64,000 nucleotides of DNA from an uncultured Acidobacteriia bacterium. Lineage in GTDB: Bacteria; Acidobacteriota; Terriglobia; Bryobacterales; Bryobacteraceae. Both the position numbers and the translations under genes were made by a program. The DNA is taken from NCBI GenBank assembly GCA_903875575.1, contig CAIQWJ010000070.1, positions 31,868 through 95,867 of the forward strand. The letters run 5' to 3'. Under the pieces are notes generated by a model that saw nothing but the letters and a program-made list of their open reading frames with translations, made no database searches and had not been told where the DNA came from. The stretch's first letter is position 1. Each line of letters begins with the position of its first letter. This document shows, piece after piece, positions 43,707 to 52,065 of the stretch.

Positions 43707-45220
43707 CGGAGCAGCGCCTCCCGGCCACCGCTGAGCCAGCGCGATGCCCCGCCATTCGCAGGCTCAGCAATGGGTGACGCCGCGGGCTTCGCATGAATCT
43801 CCACCGCCGACGCCGCAACCGCCGCCAAATCCGGCGCAGGCGCAAGATCGAATAAGCCAGGCCGCTTCAGCAACGCATCCAGATACCCCGTATGCAGTTC
43901 GCCTGCGCGAAACGCCGGGTCATTCAAAATTACTTCGAACAAAGGAATATTCGTCCGAATCCCGCCCACGTGATATTCGCCGAGCGCCCGCAGCATCCGT
44001 TCGATCGCGTGCTCCCGTGTATCCGCCCACACAATCAGCTTCGCCAGCATCGGATCGTAATCGAGCGGCACCGTCCACCCCGAATACACGCCGGAATCCA
44101 GCCGCACGCCCGGCCCCGAAGGCTCCGCCAATTGCGTGATCCGCCCCGGCGATGGCATAAAGTTATTCACCGGATCTTCCGCGTAAATACGGCACTCCAC
44201 CGCCGCACCACGCAACGCCACCTGATCCTGCGTGAACGGCAACCGCCCCCCGTTTGCAATTTCCACCTGCAGCCGAACCAGATCCAGCCCAGTCACCAGT
44301 TCCGTCACCGGATGCTCCACCTGCAGCCGCGTATTCATTTCCAGGAAGTAGAAATTGCCGGCGTTATCGGCCAGAAACTCCACAGTGCCGGCGTTGTAAT
44401 AGCCAGCCGCCCGCGCCGCCAGCACTGCCGCCTCACCCATCCGCTGCCGCATCTCAGGATGCAAGGCCACCAGCGGTGAAGGCGATTCTTCAATGACTTT
44501 CTGATGCCGACGCTGCACCGAGCATTCCCGTTCGCCCAGATGCACCATATTGCCGTGCTGATCGCCAAAGATCTGGATCTCGATATGCCGCGCGTTCTCC
44601 ACCAGCTTTTCCACGTAGACCCGGCCATCGCCAAAAGAGCGCAACGCCTCGCTTGATGCCGCATCGAAATTCGCAGCCAGATCTTCCGCGCGATCCACCC
44701 GCCGCATGCCTTTGCCGCCGCCGCCGGCCACAGCTTTCAGCATCACCGGGAAGCCGGCCTTCGCCGCAAACGCCGTCGCCGCCGCGCGACCCTCAGGCGA
44801 CGCCATCAGTCCCTCTTCAGTCCCGGGCACGACCGGCGCGCCACCATCGCGCGCAATCTTTCGCGCCGCGGTTTTCGATCCCATCGCCGCAATCGCCGAC
44901 GCCGGTGGCCCGATGAACACGAACCCCGCGTCCACGCAGGCCTGCGCAAACTCCGCATTCTCGCTCAGAAAACCGTAACCGGGATGAATCGCATCCACCT
45001 TGTGCCGCCGCGCGGCATCCAGAATGCGTTCCACATTCAGATAACTCTCCCGCGAGGGAGCCGCACCCAGGTGCGCCGCTTCGTCGGCCTTGCGGACATG
45101 CAGCGACGCGCGATCCGCGTCGGAGTACACTGCCACCGACCGAATCCCCATCTCACGCAGCGTGCGGATCACCCGCAGCGCGATCTCACCGCGATTGGCT
45201 ATCAAAACTTTCTGGAACAC
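43703..45220 (-). CDS. accC: Biotin carboxylase subunit of an acyl-CoA carboxylase
   Basis: 505 residues from the GTG at 45220; an in-frame upstream start (45265) adds nothing family-like. Opens FQKVLIANRGEIALRVIRTL, the standard biotin carboxylase start. The ATP-grasp domain has KAVAGGGGKGMRRV and NFYFLEMNTRLQVEHPVTE, with the catalytic Glu/Asn/Arg residues in place. It carboxylates biotin on the carrier encoded next. The 505-residue length with a longer C-terminal tail suits acyl-CoA carboxylase alpha chains better than the 450-residue AccC; the symbol is used in that broad sense. Confidence 0.93.
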   Translation of the reverse strand: MFQKVLIANRGEIALRVIRTLREMGIRSVAVYSDADRASLHVRKADEAAHLGAAPSRESYLNVERILDAARRHKVDAIHPGYGFLSENAEFAQACVDAGFVFIGPPASAIAAMGSKTAARKIARDGGAPVVPGTEEGLMASPEGRAAATAFAAKAGFPVMLKAVAGGGGKGMRRVDRAEDLAANFDAASSEALRSFGDGRVYVEKLVENARHIEIQIFGDQHGNMVHLGERECSVQRRHQKVIEESPSPLVALHPEMRQRMGEAAVLAARAAGYYNAGTVEFLADNAGNFYFLEMNTRLQVEHPVTELVTGLDLVRLQVEIANGGRLPFTQDQVALRGAAVECRIYAEDPVNNFMPSPGRITQLAEPSGPGVRLDSGVYSGWTVPLDYDPMLAKLIVWADTREHAIERMLRALGEYHVGGIRTNIPLFEVILNDPAFRAGELHTGYLDALLKRPGLFDLAPAPDLAAVAASAVEIHAKPAASPIAEPANGGASRWLSGGREALLR

Positions 45221-45252
45221 GTGACTTCGATTGTATCCGGGTACCGGAGAAT

Positions 45253-45351
45253 CTACCGCCACCACTTCGGAGCGCGCAGCGCGACGGCAACCCGCCAGAG
45301 CAACGCCACGGCAAGGAACGCCACGCCAACCACCAACCCGGCCTTATCCAA
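45253..45351 (-). CDS. Possible 32-residue single-helix membrane peptide upstream of accC
   Basis: A short frame with a TTG start (AGAGG about 10 nt upstream). It encodes LDKAGLVVGVAFLAVALLWR followed by a basic, Trp-rich tail, giving one clear membrane helix. It ends 32 bp before accC on the same strand. Its composition is unlike noncoding sequence, but the start is weak and no relative is known to me. Confidence 0.3.
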   Translation of the reverse strand: MDKAGLVVGVAFLAVALLWRVAVALRAPKWWR

Positions 45352-45410
45352 AATGCCTATGCCTCTCAGTACATCACATCCCAACCCCCAATCCGCGCTA
45401 CAATCCCGCC

Positions 45411-45989
45411 ATGGCCGTCCGCACCGCAATTCTCTGCCTCATGCTCGCCACCAGCCTCCGCGCCGCCGACGCCTGGACCTGGTGGGTAGACGATTGCTCC
45501 GGTCCCGCCCTCGCCTCCGGCTGCCACAACGACGACGCCGAACTCGCCCGCTGGGCCTTCGAAGCCTGGCAACGCGAATCTGGCAACCAGATCACCTTCA
45601 CAAAAAGCGCCATCCGCGAACACGCGCGCCTCACCGTCCACTGGCTCACCGAAGCCAGCCTTTACGGCGAAACCCGCCGTGTCACCGTCGATGGCAAACC
45701 CGGCGCCGAGATCTACATCCTCCCCGAAGGCACGTCTACACACGCCAAAGATCCCCTCCTGCGTGACGCCATTGTCTTCCTGACCTTTGTCCACGAAACC
45801 GGCCACGCCCTCGGCCTCGCCCACACCGCCAACTTCGAAGACATCATGTACACCTTTCAGTTCGGCGGCGACATCCCGGCCTATTTCGATCGCTACCGCC
45901 GCCTTCTCAGTCAGCGATCCGACATCGCGCTCCACTCCGGTCTGTCCGAAGGTGACCGTCGGGCGCTCCGTGCCATACTCGTTCACTAA
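45411..45989 (+). CDS. Secreted matrixin-like zinc metalloprotease
   Basis: 192 residues with a signal peptide (MAVRTAILCLMLATSLRAAD). The metzincin motif HETGHALGLAH (128-138) supplies three zinc His and the catalytic Glu129; a Met-turn candidate is DIMYTF a few residues later. The domain is complete but short, as in bacterial matrixin-like proteins. The frame is open further upstream, but there it overlaps accC on the other strand, so ATG 45411 is preferred. Confidence 0.85.
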   Translation: MAVRTAILCLMLATSLRAADAWTWWVDDCSGPALASGCHNDDAELARWAFEAWQRESGNQITFTKSAIREHARLTVHWLTEASLYGETRRVTVDGKPGAEIYILPEGTSTHAKDPLLRDAIVFLTFVHETGHALGLAHTANFEDIMYTFQFGGDIPAYFDRYRRLLSQRSDIALHSGLSEGDRRALRAILVH

Positions 45990-46046
45990 CCTGGCAGAGA
46001 GCGAACCATTGGCCCCCCAGGTGCAAAGCAGTCTGAACAGGTGAAA

Positions 46047-47363
46047 ATGCAGCCAGGTACCAAAGACCAGTCCATCCCTGAGCGCCACCCGGCCCCACAA
46101 ACCCTTTGGGAGCGCCTGAAGGAGCATCCCCTCGCGCGCGTCGGCCCCGGCCTCATCACAGGCGTCGCCGATGACGATCCCAGCGGTATCGCCACCTACT
46201 CCCAGGCCGGAGCCCAGTTCGGCCTCAACATGCTTTGGACCATGCCTCTGGCCTTCCCCCTCATGGCCGCGGTCCAATCGATGTGCGCGCAAATCGGCCG
46301 GGTAACAGGCAAAGGTTTGGCCGCAAACATCAAGACCGCCTTCCCACCCGCGGTCCTGAAAGGAGTCGTGCTCCTGCTGGTGATCGCAAACACCCTCAAC
46401 ATCGCGGCCGACGTCGCGGCCATGGGCGAAGTAGCCGAACTCGTCACCGGACTCAACCGCCACCTGATGACGGCGGTTTTCGTCTTCGGTTCCCTCGCGC
46501 TTCAGCTCTTCATTCCCTACCACCAGTACGTGAAGTTTCTGAAATGGCTGACTCTCTCCCTGCTGGCCTACGCCGCGGTATTATTTACTGTCCACGTGCC
46601 CTGGAGCGAGGTTGCACTGCGCTCAGTCTGGCCCAAATTCGCCATGAATTCCGACGCCGCCGCCATGGTGGTCGGCGTCTTCGGCACCACCATCAGCCCG
46701 TATCTCTTCTTCTGGCAGGCCTCGGAAGAAGTGGAAGACATGCAGGCCAACCACCGCGCAAAACCTCTGAAGCGCGACCCCGGCAAGGCGGAACCTGAAC
46801 TCCGCCGCATCCGCTGGGATACATGGACAGGCATGTTCTACTCCAACGTCACGGCGTTTTTCATCATCCTGGCCACGGCTGTCACACTACACGTTGCGGG
46901 CATTACCAACATCGATACGGCCGCGAAAGCGGCCGGCGCGCTGAAGCCCCTGGCCGGCAACTTTGCCTATATGTTGTTCGCCCTCGGCATTCTCGGCGTG
47001 GGTATGATCGGCGTACCCGTTCTGGCGGGTTCTGCCGCCTACGCCGTGGCCGAAACCATGGGCTGGAAGGAAGGCCTCGAACGTACCACCCGCGACGCTC
47101 GCGGTTTCTATGCGGTGATCGCCGTCAGCGTGCTCGCCGGACTCGCCATCCAGTATTCCCCCATCAGCCCCATGCGCGCCCTCTTCTGGAGCGCAGTGAT
47201 CAACGGCGTGGTCGCCGTGCCCCTGATGGTCGTAATCATCCTGCTGGTTTCAAAGAAATCGGTCATGGGTAAGTACACCGCGCGACGCCCCATCGTCATT
47301 CTGGGCTGGATCGCCACAGCCGTCATGGGCGCGGCCGCCATCCGGATGTTTATCCCCGGCTAA
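46047..47363 (+). CDS. Nramp-family metal transporter with variant metal-site motifs
   Basis: 438 residues (440 from a GTG at 46041), about eleven membrane helices. Helix 1 has GPGLITGVADDDPSGIATYS, where canonical Nramp has DPGN, and the helix 6 MPH motif is replaced by GTTISPYLFFWQ. These changes are shared by a broad bacterial group usually annotated as Nramp divalent metal transporters; their ion selectivity may differ from Mn/Fe. It ends with a 4-bp convergent overlap with the desaturase. Confidence 0.88.
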   Translation: MQPGTKDQSIPERHPAPQTLWERLKEHPLARVGPGLITGVADDDPSGIATYSQAGAQFGLNMLWTMPLAFPLMAAVQSMCAQIGRVTGKGLAANIKTAFPPAVLKGVVLLLVIANTLNIAADVAAMGEVAELVTGLNRHLMTAVFVFGSLALQLFIPYHQYVKFLKWLTLSLLAYAAVLFTVHVPWSEVALRSVWPKFAMNSDAAAMVVGVFGTTISPYLFFWQASEEVEDMQANHRAKPLKRDPGKAEPELRRIRWDTWTGMFYSNVTAFFIILATAVTLHVAGITNIDTAAKAAGALKPLAGNFAYMLFALGILGVGMIGVPVLAGSAAYAVAETMGWKEGLERTTRDARGFYAVIAVSVLAGLAIQYSPISPMRALFWSAVINGVVAVPLMVVIILLVSKKSVMGKYTARRPIVILGWIATAVMGAAAIRMFIPG

Positions 47364-48334
47364 TCCGAAGGATTAGTCACAAATGTCGCGGCAGTAGTTG
47401 ACGCTCGCGCGGCATCGATCCTTGCCACCCGCTTCGAAACACTGCCAAACCGCGGCATCACCGGTGCCAGCAGATAAACGCGAACCATATACCACCAGAA
47501 ACTCCGCTCGTTGAGCGACGGATCGATCCGGTCCAGGATTCCCGCCTGCGCCGCAGGTGTCTTGCTCCAGTGAATGCCTGGGGCCTTATGGTGAATCGTG
47601 TGAAAACCGTTGTTAAAAAGCATCGTGTTGATCAGCCCCGTGAAATTGCGGGAATGATTGTATTCCGATTCCTCGTCGCTGTGTACATGCTGCACGTAGT
47701 TGAAGATCAGAATGCTGAAGAGCGACATCTGATGCGGAATCAGGACCAGCAGCAACGCCTTTTTCCAGTTCCACAGAAGCGCCGCCGCATAATAAACCCC
47801 CAGCAAAATGTACTGCGAGGCCGCCAGCCAGAACTTCACTTTGTCGCTGCTCCATAAGCCCCGCAGGTGCGCGGCAATCGGCTTCTGCTGGAAGTAGCTG
47901 CTCATCGTGGGATAGCTGAGCAGAGTAAAGAGGTTATTCTTCTCGCTGAGCCGCCAGGTGATCGTGTAATCGCCGGCCTTGTTGTTCAGATGATGATGGT
48001 TCTTGTTGTGCGTCGGAACCCAGCCAAATGCGGGGAACCCGTAGAACAGTGTCAGCCAGTAATCCGTCGCAATATTCAGCCAGCGCGACCGCCAGATCGG
48101 AACGTGATTGTGGTTATGCGCAATGATGGCCACCGACACGGCCATGAACAGGAACCACGCATAAAGTACTGGGTGCACCTCCGGGAGCCGCCACTGCACA
48201 ATCAGCAAAGCGGTAGTGACAGCCATATACGCCAGCGTACGGCGATCGGCGCGGTGCGTTAATAAGGTGGGCGACAGAGGTGCCCGTACTGTACCACCTC
48301 CCGCCCCCGAATACAATCCACCCCCCAACACCAC
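47360..48334 (-). CDS. Membrane fatty acid desaturase
   Basis: 324 residues from a GTG; the first 20 residues are Gly-rich and the true start may be a few codons later. Three histidine boxes for the di-iron site are present: HNHNH (73-77), HNKNHHH (109-115) and NNGFHTIHH (about 245-253). Four membrane helices are expected. It probably introduces a double bond into acyl chains, helping membrane fluidity; regiospecificity cannot be told. Confidence 0.87.
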   Translation of the reverse strand: MVLGGGLYSGAGGGTVRAPLSPTLLTHRADRRTLAYMAVTTALLIVQWRLPEVHPVLYAWFLFMAVSVAIIAHNHNHVPIWRSRWLNIATDYWLTLFYGFPAFGWVPTHNKNHHHLNNKAGDYTITWRLSEKNNLFTLLSYPTMSSYFQQKPIAAHLRGLWSSDKVKFWLAASQYILLGVYYAAALLWNWKKALLLVLIPHQMSLFSILIFNYVQHVHSDEESEYNHSRNFTGLINTMLFNNGFHTIHHKAPGIHWSKTPAAQAGILDRIDPSLNERSFWWYMVRVYLLAPVMPRFGSVSKRVARIDAARASTTAATFVTNPSD

Positions 48335-48406
48335 CTCCGCGAGCTGCTTAGCCCCGCGCCAATAGAATCTTTGGTTTCGCCCGATAACACCTTTCCGTCT
48401 CTGCCA

Positions 48407-48418
48407 GGTTTCGAAACC
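48407..48418. promoter_or_regulatory. Perfect 12-bp dyad upstream of receptor 3
   Basis: GGTTTCGAAACC, a perfect palindrome 60 bp before the receptor 3 start and about 20 bp before a possible -10 (TACACT). It could be a dimeric repressor site. Similar GTTTGAAAC dyads occur upstream of aminotransferase paralogue 3 and the TonB-like gene. Confidence 0.35.
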
Positions 48419-48478
48419 GTTTCGGCGGCGTTACACTATTGAAAGGTTTGTTATTCATCAGACCGACATGGGGGTTTC

Positions 48479-51400
48479 ATGAAGTTCTTAAGAGTCTCGC
48501 TGTTGTTGGCGGTAACCGCCGCCCTTCCGCTTCTCGCCCAGGACGTCTCCGGCACCATTGAAGGTACCGTTCTCGATAAGTCCCAGGGCGTCGTTCCAAA
48601 CGCAAAGGTCACCGTAACCAACCTTGACCGCAACCAGGCCCTGCGGCAAATCACCACGGACGCCACAGGCATCTTCAACGCTCCACAGATTCCCATCGGC
48701 AATTACACCGTGAAAGTGGAAGCCGCCGGCTTCAAGACGGAAACCGTTACAGGTATCGTCCTGAACGTAAAAGACGATCTGAAGCTCAACATCACGCTCC
48801 AGCTTGGCCCCACCACGGAGAGTATTGAAGTAACTGAGGAGGCCACCAAAGTCGAGCTTTCCTCCGTCGCTGTCGCCACCGTCATCACCGGCGTGCAGAT
48901 CAGCCAGCTTCCCCTCGGCACCCGCAACTACGAACAACTCGTGGCTCTCATGCCGGGCGTAACTTCCAGCACCACCGACGAACTCTTCCTCGGCGTCTCC
49001 TCGCCCTCCGGCCTCAGCGCCACCGTGCCCTACTCCGTCAACGGCAATCGCACCTCCGGCAACAACTGGACGGTCGACGGTGCCGACAACGTGGACCGCG
49101 GCAGCAACCTCACGCTCCTCACCTTCCCCAGCGTCGATTCCATCGCGGAGTTCAAAGTGCAGCGCAGCATGTACTCAGCCGATTCCGGTCGCGCCGGCGG
49201 TGCACAGATCAGCGTCGTCACCAAGGGCGGCTCCAGCCACTATCACGGCAATTTCTATGAATTCTTCCGGAATGACGCCCTGGCCGCCAACAACTGGATC
49301 AACAACGCCAACCGCGTGAATCTGGTCAACGGTGTCGCCAAGGTGCCGCCGATTCGCTGGAATGACTTCGGCCTGACCCTCGGTGGCCCCATCAATTCCC
49401 AAACGCTCAACCGCGGCACGAAGGGTGCCACATTCTTCTTCTTTTCAGAAGAAGCCCGCCGCATCATCACTTACACAACTTTCCAGCCGACCATTCCCAC
49501 CACCGGCATGATCGCAGGCAATTTCGCCACACCCGTCTGCCTCACCAACAGCAGCCCCTGCACCTCAACCACCACTTCTATCGCGCCCAGCCTCATCAAT
49601 CCGATCTCGGCGCAGTACGTGAAGGACATCTTCTCAAAGCTCCCGCTGGACGCGGTCAGCACCACAGCGGGCATCTTCCCGCAGCGTAACCGTTACAACA
49701 GCAACCAGCAGATTATCCGCCTGGATCATACCTTTAACGAGAATTCCTCGATCTGGTTCAAGTTTGAGAACGACAGCATTCCCACCATCGAACCGGGCGG
49801 CCTGTTTACCGGCTCCACCATCCCGAACGGTGCGACAACCAGCACCAACGCCCCGGGCCGCGCTTATGTCTTCCACGCCATGAAGATCATTCGCCCCACT
49901 CTGGTGAATGATCTCGGCTTCAACTACACCAGCGGTGCCATCCACGCCACCCCCATCGGCCTCACGGCAAAGGTCAACAGCCCCGATATCAATGTGCCGC
50001 TGCCCTACGCCAACCCGGAAGGCGTCGTGCCCTCCATCGCCATCACCAGCGGCACCAGCGTCGTCGGCTACGGCCCCTACAACGAACGCAACCGTAATTT
50101 CGCGTGGTTCGACAATCTGACCGCCCAGAAGGGCCGTCATTCCCTCAAGTTCGGCCTCAGCGTCAATCGCTATAACAAGACGGAAAACGCGGCCAGCGGG
50201 CAGGGCTCTTTCAGCTTCCCCTCGACCGGCGCACCCACGGGCACCTCTGCTTTCACCCAGGCGTTCGCCAACTTCCTGCTCGGCAATGCGTCTTCCTTCA
50301 CGCAGCCGTCCATGGACGTGACACCGAACATGTGGACCTGGCAGACGGAAGCCTTCGCACAGGACGATTACCGCATCAGCCCCCGCCTCACTCTTTCCTT
50401 CGGTGTGCGCTGGAGCTTCTTCGGCCAGCCCACCGACAAGAACGGTATGCTGACGAACTTCGATCCGGCCACCTACCAGGCCTCCAACGCGCCGAAGATC
50501 GATACCACCTCCGGCAACATTGTCGCCAGCACCGTCACGCTGCCCTACGCCAATGGCATCATCATCGGCAACAGGAACTCCCCGTTCGGTTCGAAGATCG
50601 CTCCCGACAACTGGCACAACTTCGCGCCTCGCATCGGCCTCGCCTGGGATCCGTTTGGCGATGGCAAGACCTCCATCCGTACCGGCTACGGTATGTTCTA
50701 CGACGCGACGAATATCGGACTGTACGAAAGCAGCATCTTCCGCAATCCGCCGTTCGTCCAGAGCGTAACCTACAGCAACGCCCCGTTTGACAAAATCGCC
50801 ACAGGCACCGTGCCCGGCACGGTTTCCACGGTCTTCGCCAAGGCGACCCAGCTGCCCAACAACATCCCGTACATGCAGAACTGGAGCCTCGCCTTCCAGC
50901 GCCAGTTGCCCCTGGGCGTGGTGCTCGATTTGACCTACGCCGGGTCCAAAGGCACGCACCTGATCGGCATCGTCGATATCAACCAGGCCGCTCCGGGTGT
51001 TGCGCTCGCTGCCGGCCTGCACGCGGCAGGTACCAACACCATCTTCACCACCACGGACGACCCGCGCATCAACGCCGTTCGGCCGTTCCTTGGCTACAAC
51101 GCGATCAATACCATCGAAGCAGCTTTCGATTCCAACTACCACTCGCTCCAGAGCAACGTTCGCAAGCAGTTCCGCCAGGGAGGCCTGATCTCGTTCTCGT
51201 TCACGTGGTCAAAGAACCTGACCGATAACTCTTCCGACAGCGGCACCGCTCCCCAGAGCAGCTACAACTGGCACAACGGAGAATATGGCCCCGCCACTCT
51301 GGACCGCCAGCGCGTCGCCAACCTCAACTACGTGTACACGATTCCGATGCCCGCCAGCGTCAAGGGCCCCGCGGCCTACGTGCTGAAGGGCTGGCAGTTG

Positions 51401-51850
51401 AACGGTCTGGCCAGCTTCTATACCGGTTCGGCCTTCACCGTTACCACTTCGAGCGTTGACCCCGCCGGCCTCGGCCTGCTCGGCAACAGCGCTTCCAGCT
51501 CACGTCCGGACATGCTCTGCGATCCGAACGCCAACGCGCCCCACACCATCGCACAGTGGTTCGTCACTTCGTGCTTCGCGCCAACCCCGCAGGGTCAGGT
51601 TCGGCCCGGCAATGCAGGCCGTGGCGTGGTGCGCGGCCCTGGATACGAGAACTTCGATGCCAGCTTGGCAAAGACGTTCACCATGAAGGAGCGTTACAAA
51701 CTCCAGTTCCGCGGCGAAGCTCTGAACCTGTTGAACCACCCGAATCCCAACGGCTTCGGTAGCACGAATATCACAAGTTCGCTGTTCGGATCCATCACCA
51801 CCTTCCGGGCAGCCCGCCGTGTCCAGTTGGCCCTGAAGCTGGATTTCTAA
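48479..51850 (+). CDS. Oar-like TonB-dependent outer-membrane receptor 3
   Basis: 1123 residues, related to but clearly more distant from receptors 1 and 2. Signal peptide (MKFLRVSLLLAVTAALPLLA), regulatory-like domain (GTIEGTVLDKSQGVVPNAKV, GIFNAPQIPIGNYTVKVEAA), a plug with NRTSGNNWTVDGADNVDRGS and YSADSGRAGGAQISVVTKGG, and a barrel ending VQLALKLDF. The start follows GGGGG. It does not carry the L1-L5 leader. It has its own terminator and stands alone. Confidence 0.92.
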   Translation: MKFLRVSLLLAVTAALPLLAQDVSGTIEGTVLDKSQGVVPNAKVTVTNLDRNQALRQITTDATGIFNAPQIPIGNYTVKVEAAGFKTETVTGIVLNVKDDLKLNITLQLGPTTESIEVTEEATKVELSSVAVATVITGVQISQLPLGTRNYEQLVALMPGVTSSTTDELFLGVSSPSGLSATVPYSVNGNRTSGNNWTVDGADNVDRGSNLTLLTFPSVDSIAEFKVQRSMYSADSGRAGGAQISVVTKGGSSHYHGNFYEFFRNDALAANNWINNANRVNLVNGVAKVPPIRWNDFGLTLGGPINSQTLNRGTKGATFFFFSEEARRIITYTTFQPTIPTTGMIAGNFATPVCLTNSSPCTSTTTSIAPSLINPISAQYVKDIFSKLPLDAVSTTAGIFPQRNRYNSNQQIIRLDHTFNENSSIWFKFENDSIPTIEPGGLFTGSTIPNGATTSTNAPGRAYVFHAMKIIRPTLVNDLGFNYTSGAIHATPIGLTAKVNSPDINVPLPYANPEGVVPSIAITSGTSVVGYGPYNERNRNFAWFDNLTAQKGRHSLKFGLSVNRYNKTENAASGQGSFSFPSTGAPTGTSAFTQAFANFLLGNASSFTQPSMDVTPNMWTWQTEAFAQDDYRISPRLTLSFGVRWSFFGQPTDKNGMLTNFDPATYQASNAPKIDTTSGNIVASTVTLPYANGIIIGNRNSPFGSKIAPDNWHNFAPRIGLAWDPFGDGKTSIRTGYGMFYDATNIGLYESSIFRNPPFVQSVTYSNAPFDKIATGTVPGTVSTVFAKATQLPNNIPYMQNWSLAFQRQLPLGVVLDLTYAGSKGTHLIGIVDINQAAPGVALAAGLHAAGTNTIFTTTDDPRINAVRPFLGYNAINTIEAAFDSNYHSLQSNVRKQFRQGGLISFSFTWSKNLTDNSSDSGTAPQSSYNWHNGEYGPATLDRQRVANLNYVYTIPMPASVKGPAAYVLKGWQLNGLASFYTGSAFTVTTSSVDPAGLGLLGNSASSSRPDMLCDPNANAPHTIAQWFVTSCFAPTPQGQVRPGNAGRGVVRGPGYENFDASLAKTFTMKERYKLQFRGEALNLLNHPNPNGFGSTNITSSLFGSITTFRAARRVQLALKLDF

Positions 51851-51878
51851 CGAAAGCGCAACGCGTCATCTGAAGATG

Positions 51879-51918
51879 AAAACGGCACCCGGTCATAGCG
51901 ACCTGGGTGCCGTTTTTT
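51879..51918 (+). terminator. Intrinsic terminator after receptor 3
   Basis: Long hairpin (51879-51894 with 51900-51916, one bulged T at 51904), loop ATAGC, ending in a run of six T residues. Possibly bidirectional, since the 5' side starts AAAA. Confidence 0.92.
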
Positions 51919-52065
51919 ATTGCCCAAATCACTTACCCGCCCCTGGCCGTTGCCTGCGAACCAGGCTAAGCTCTTACGTCGCCTATGCGCGATGCAAGCC
52001 GATCGCTCGATCAGGCGGCCGGCTAATGTTTCCTCCGAGGGCGTCTCTGGCAGCTAGTGCCGCTT

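Noticed and set aside
45366..46523. 385-residue minus-strand frame over the matrixin and Nramp genes
   Set aside because: Gly/Val/Glu-rich shadow; the plus-strand genes have an intact HExxHxxGxxH motif and Nramp helices.
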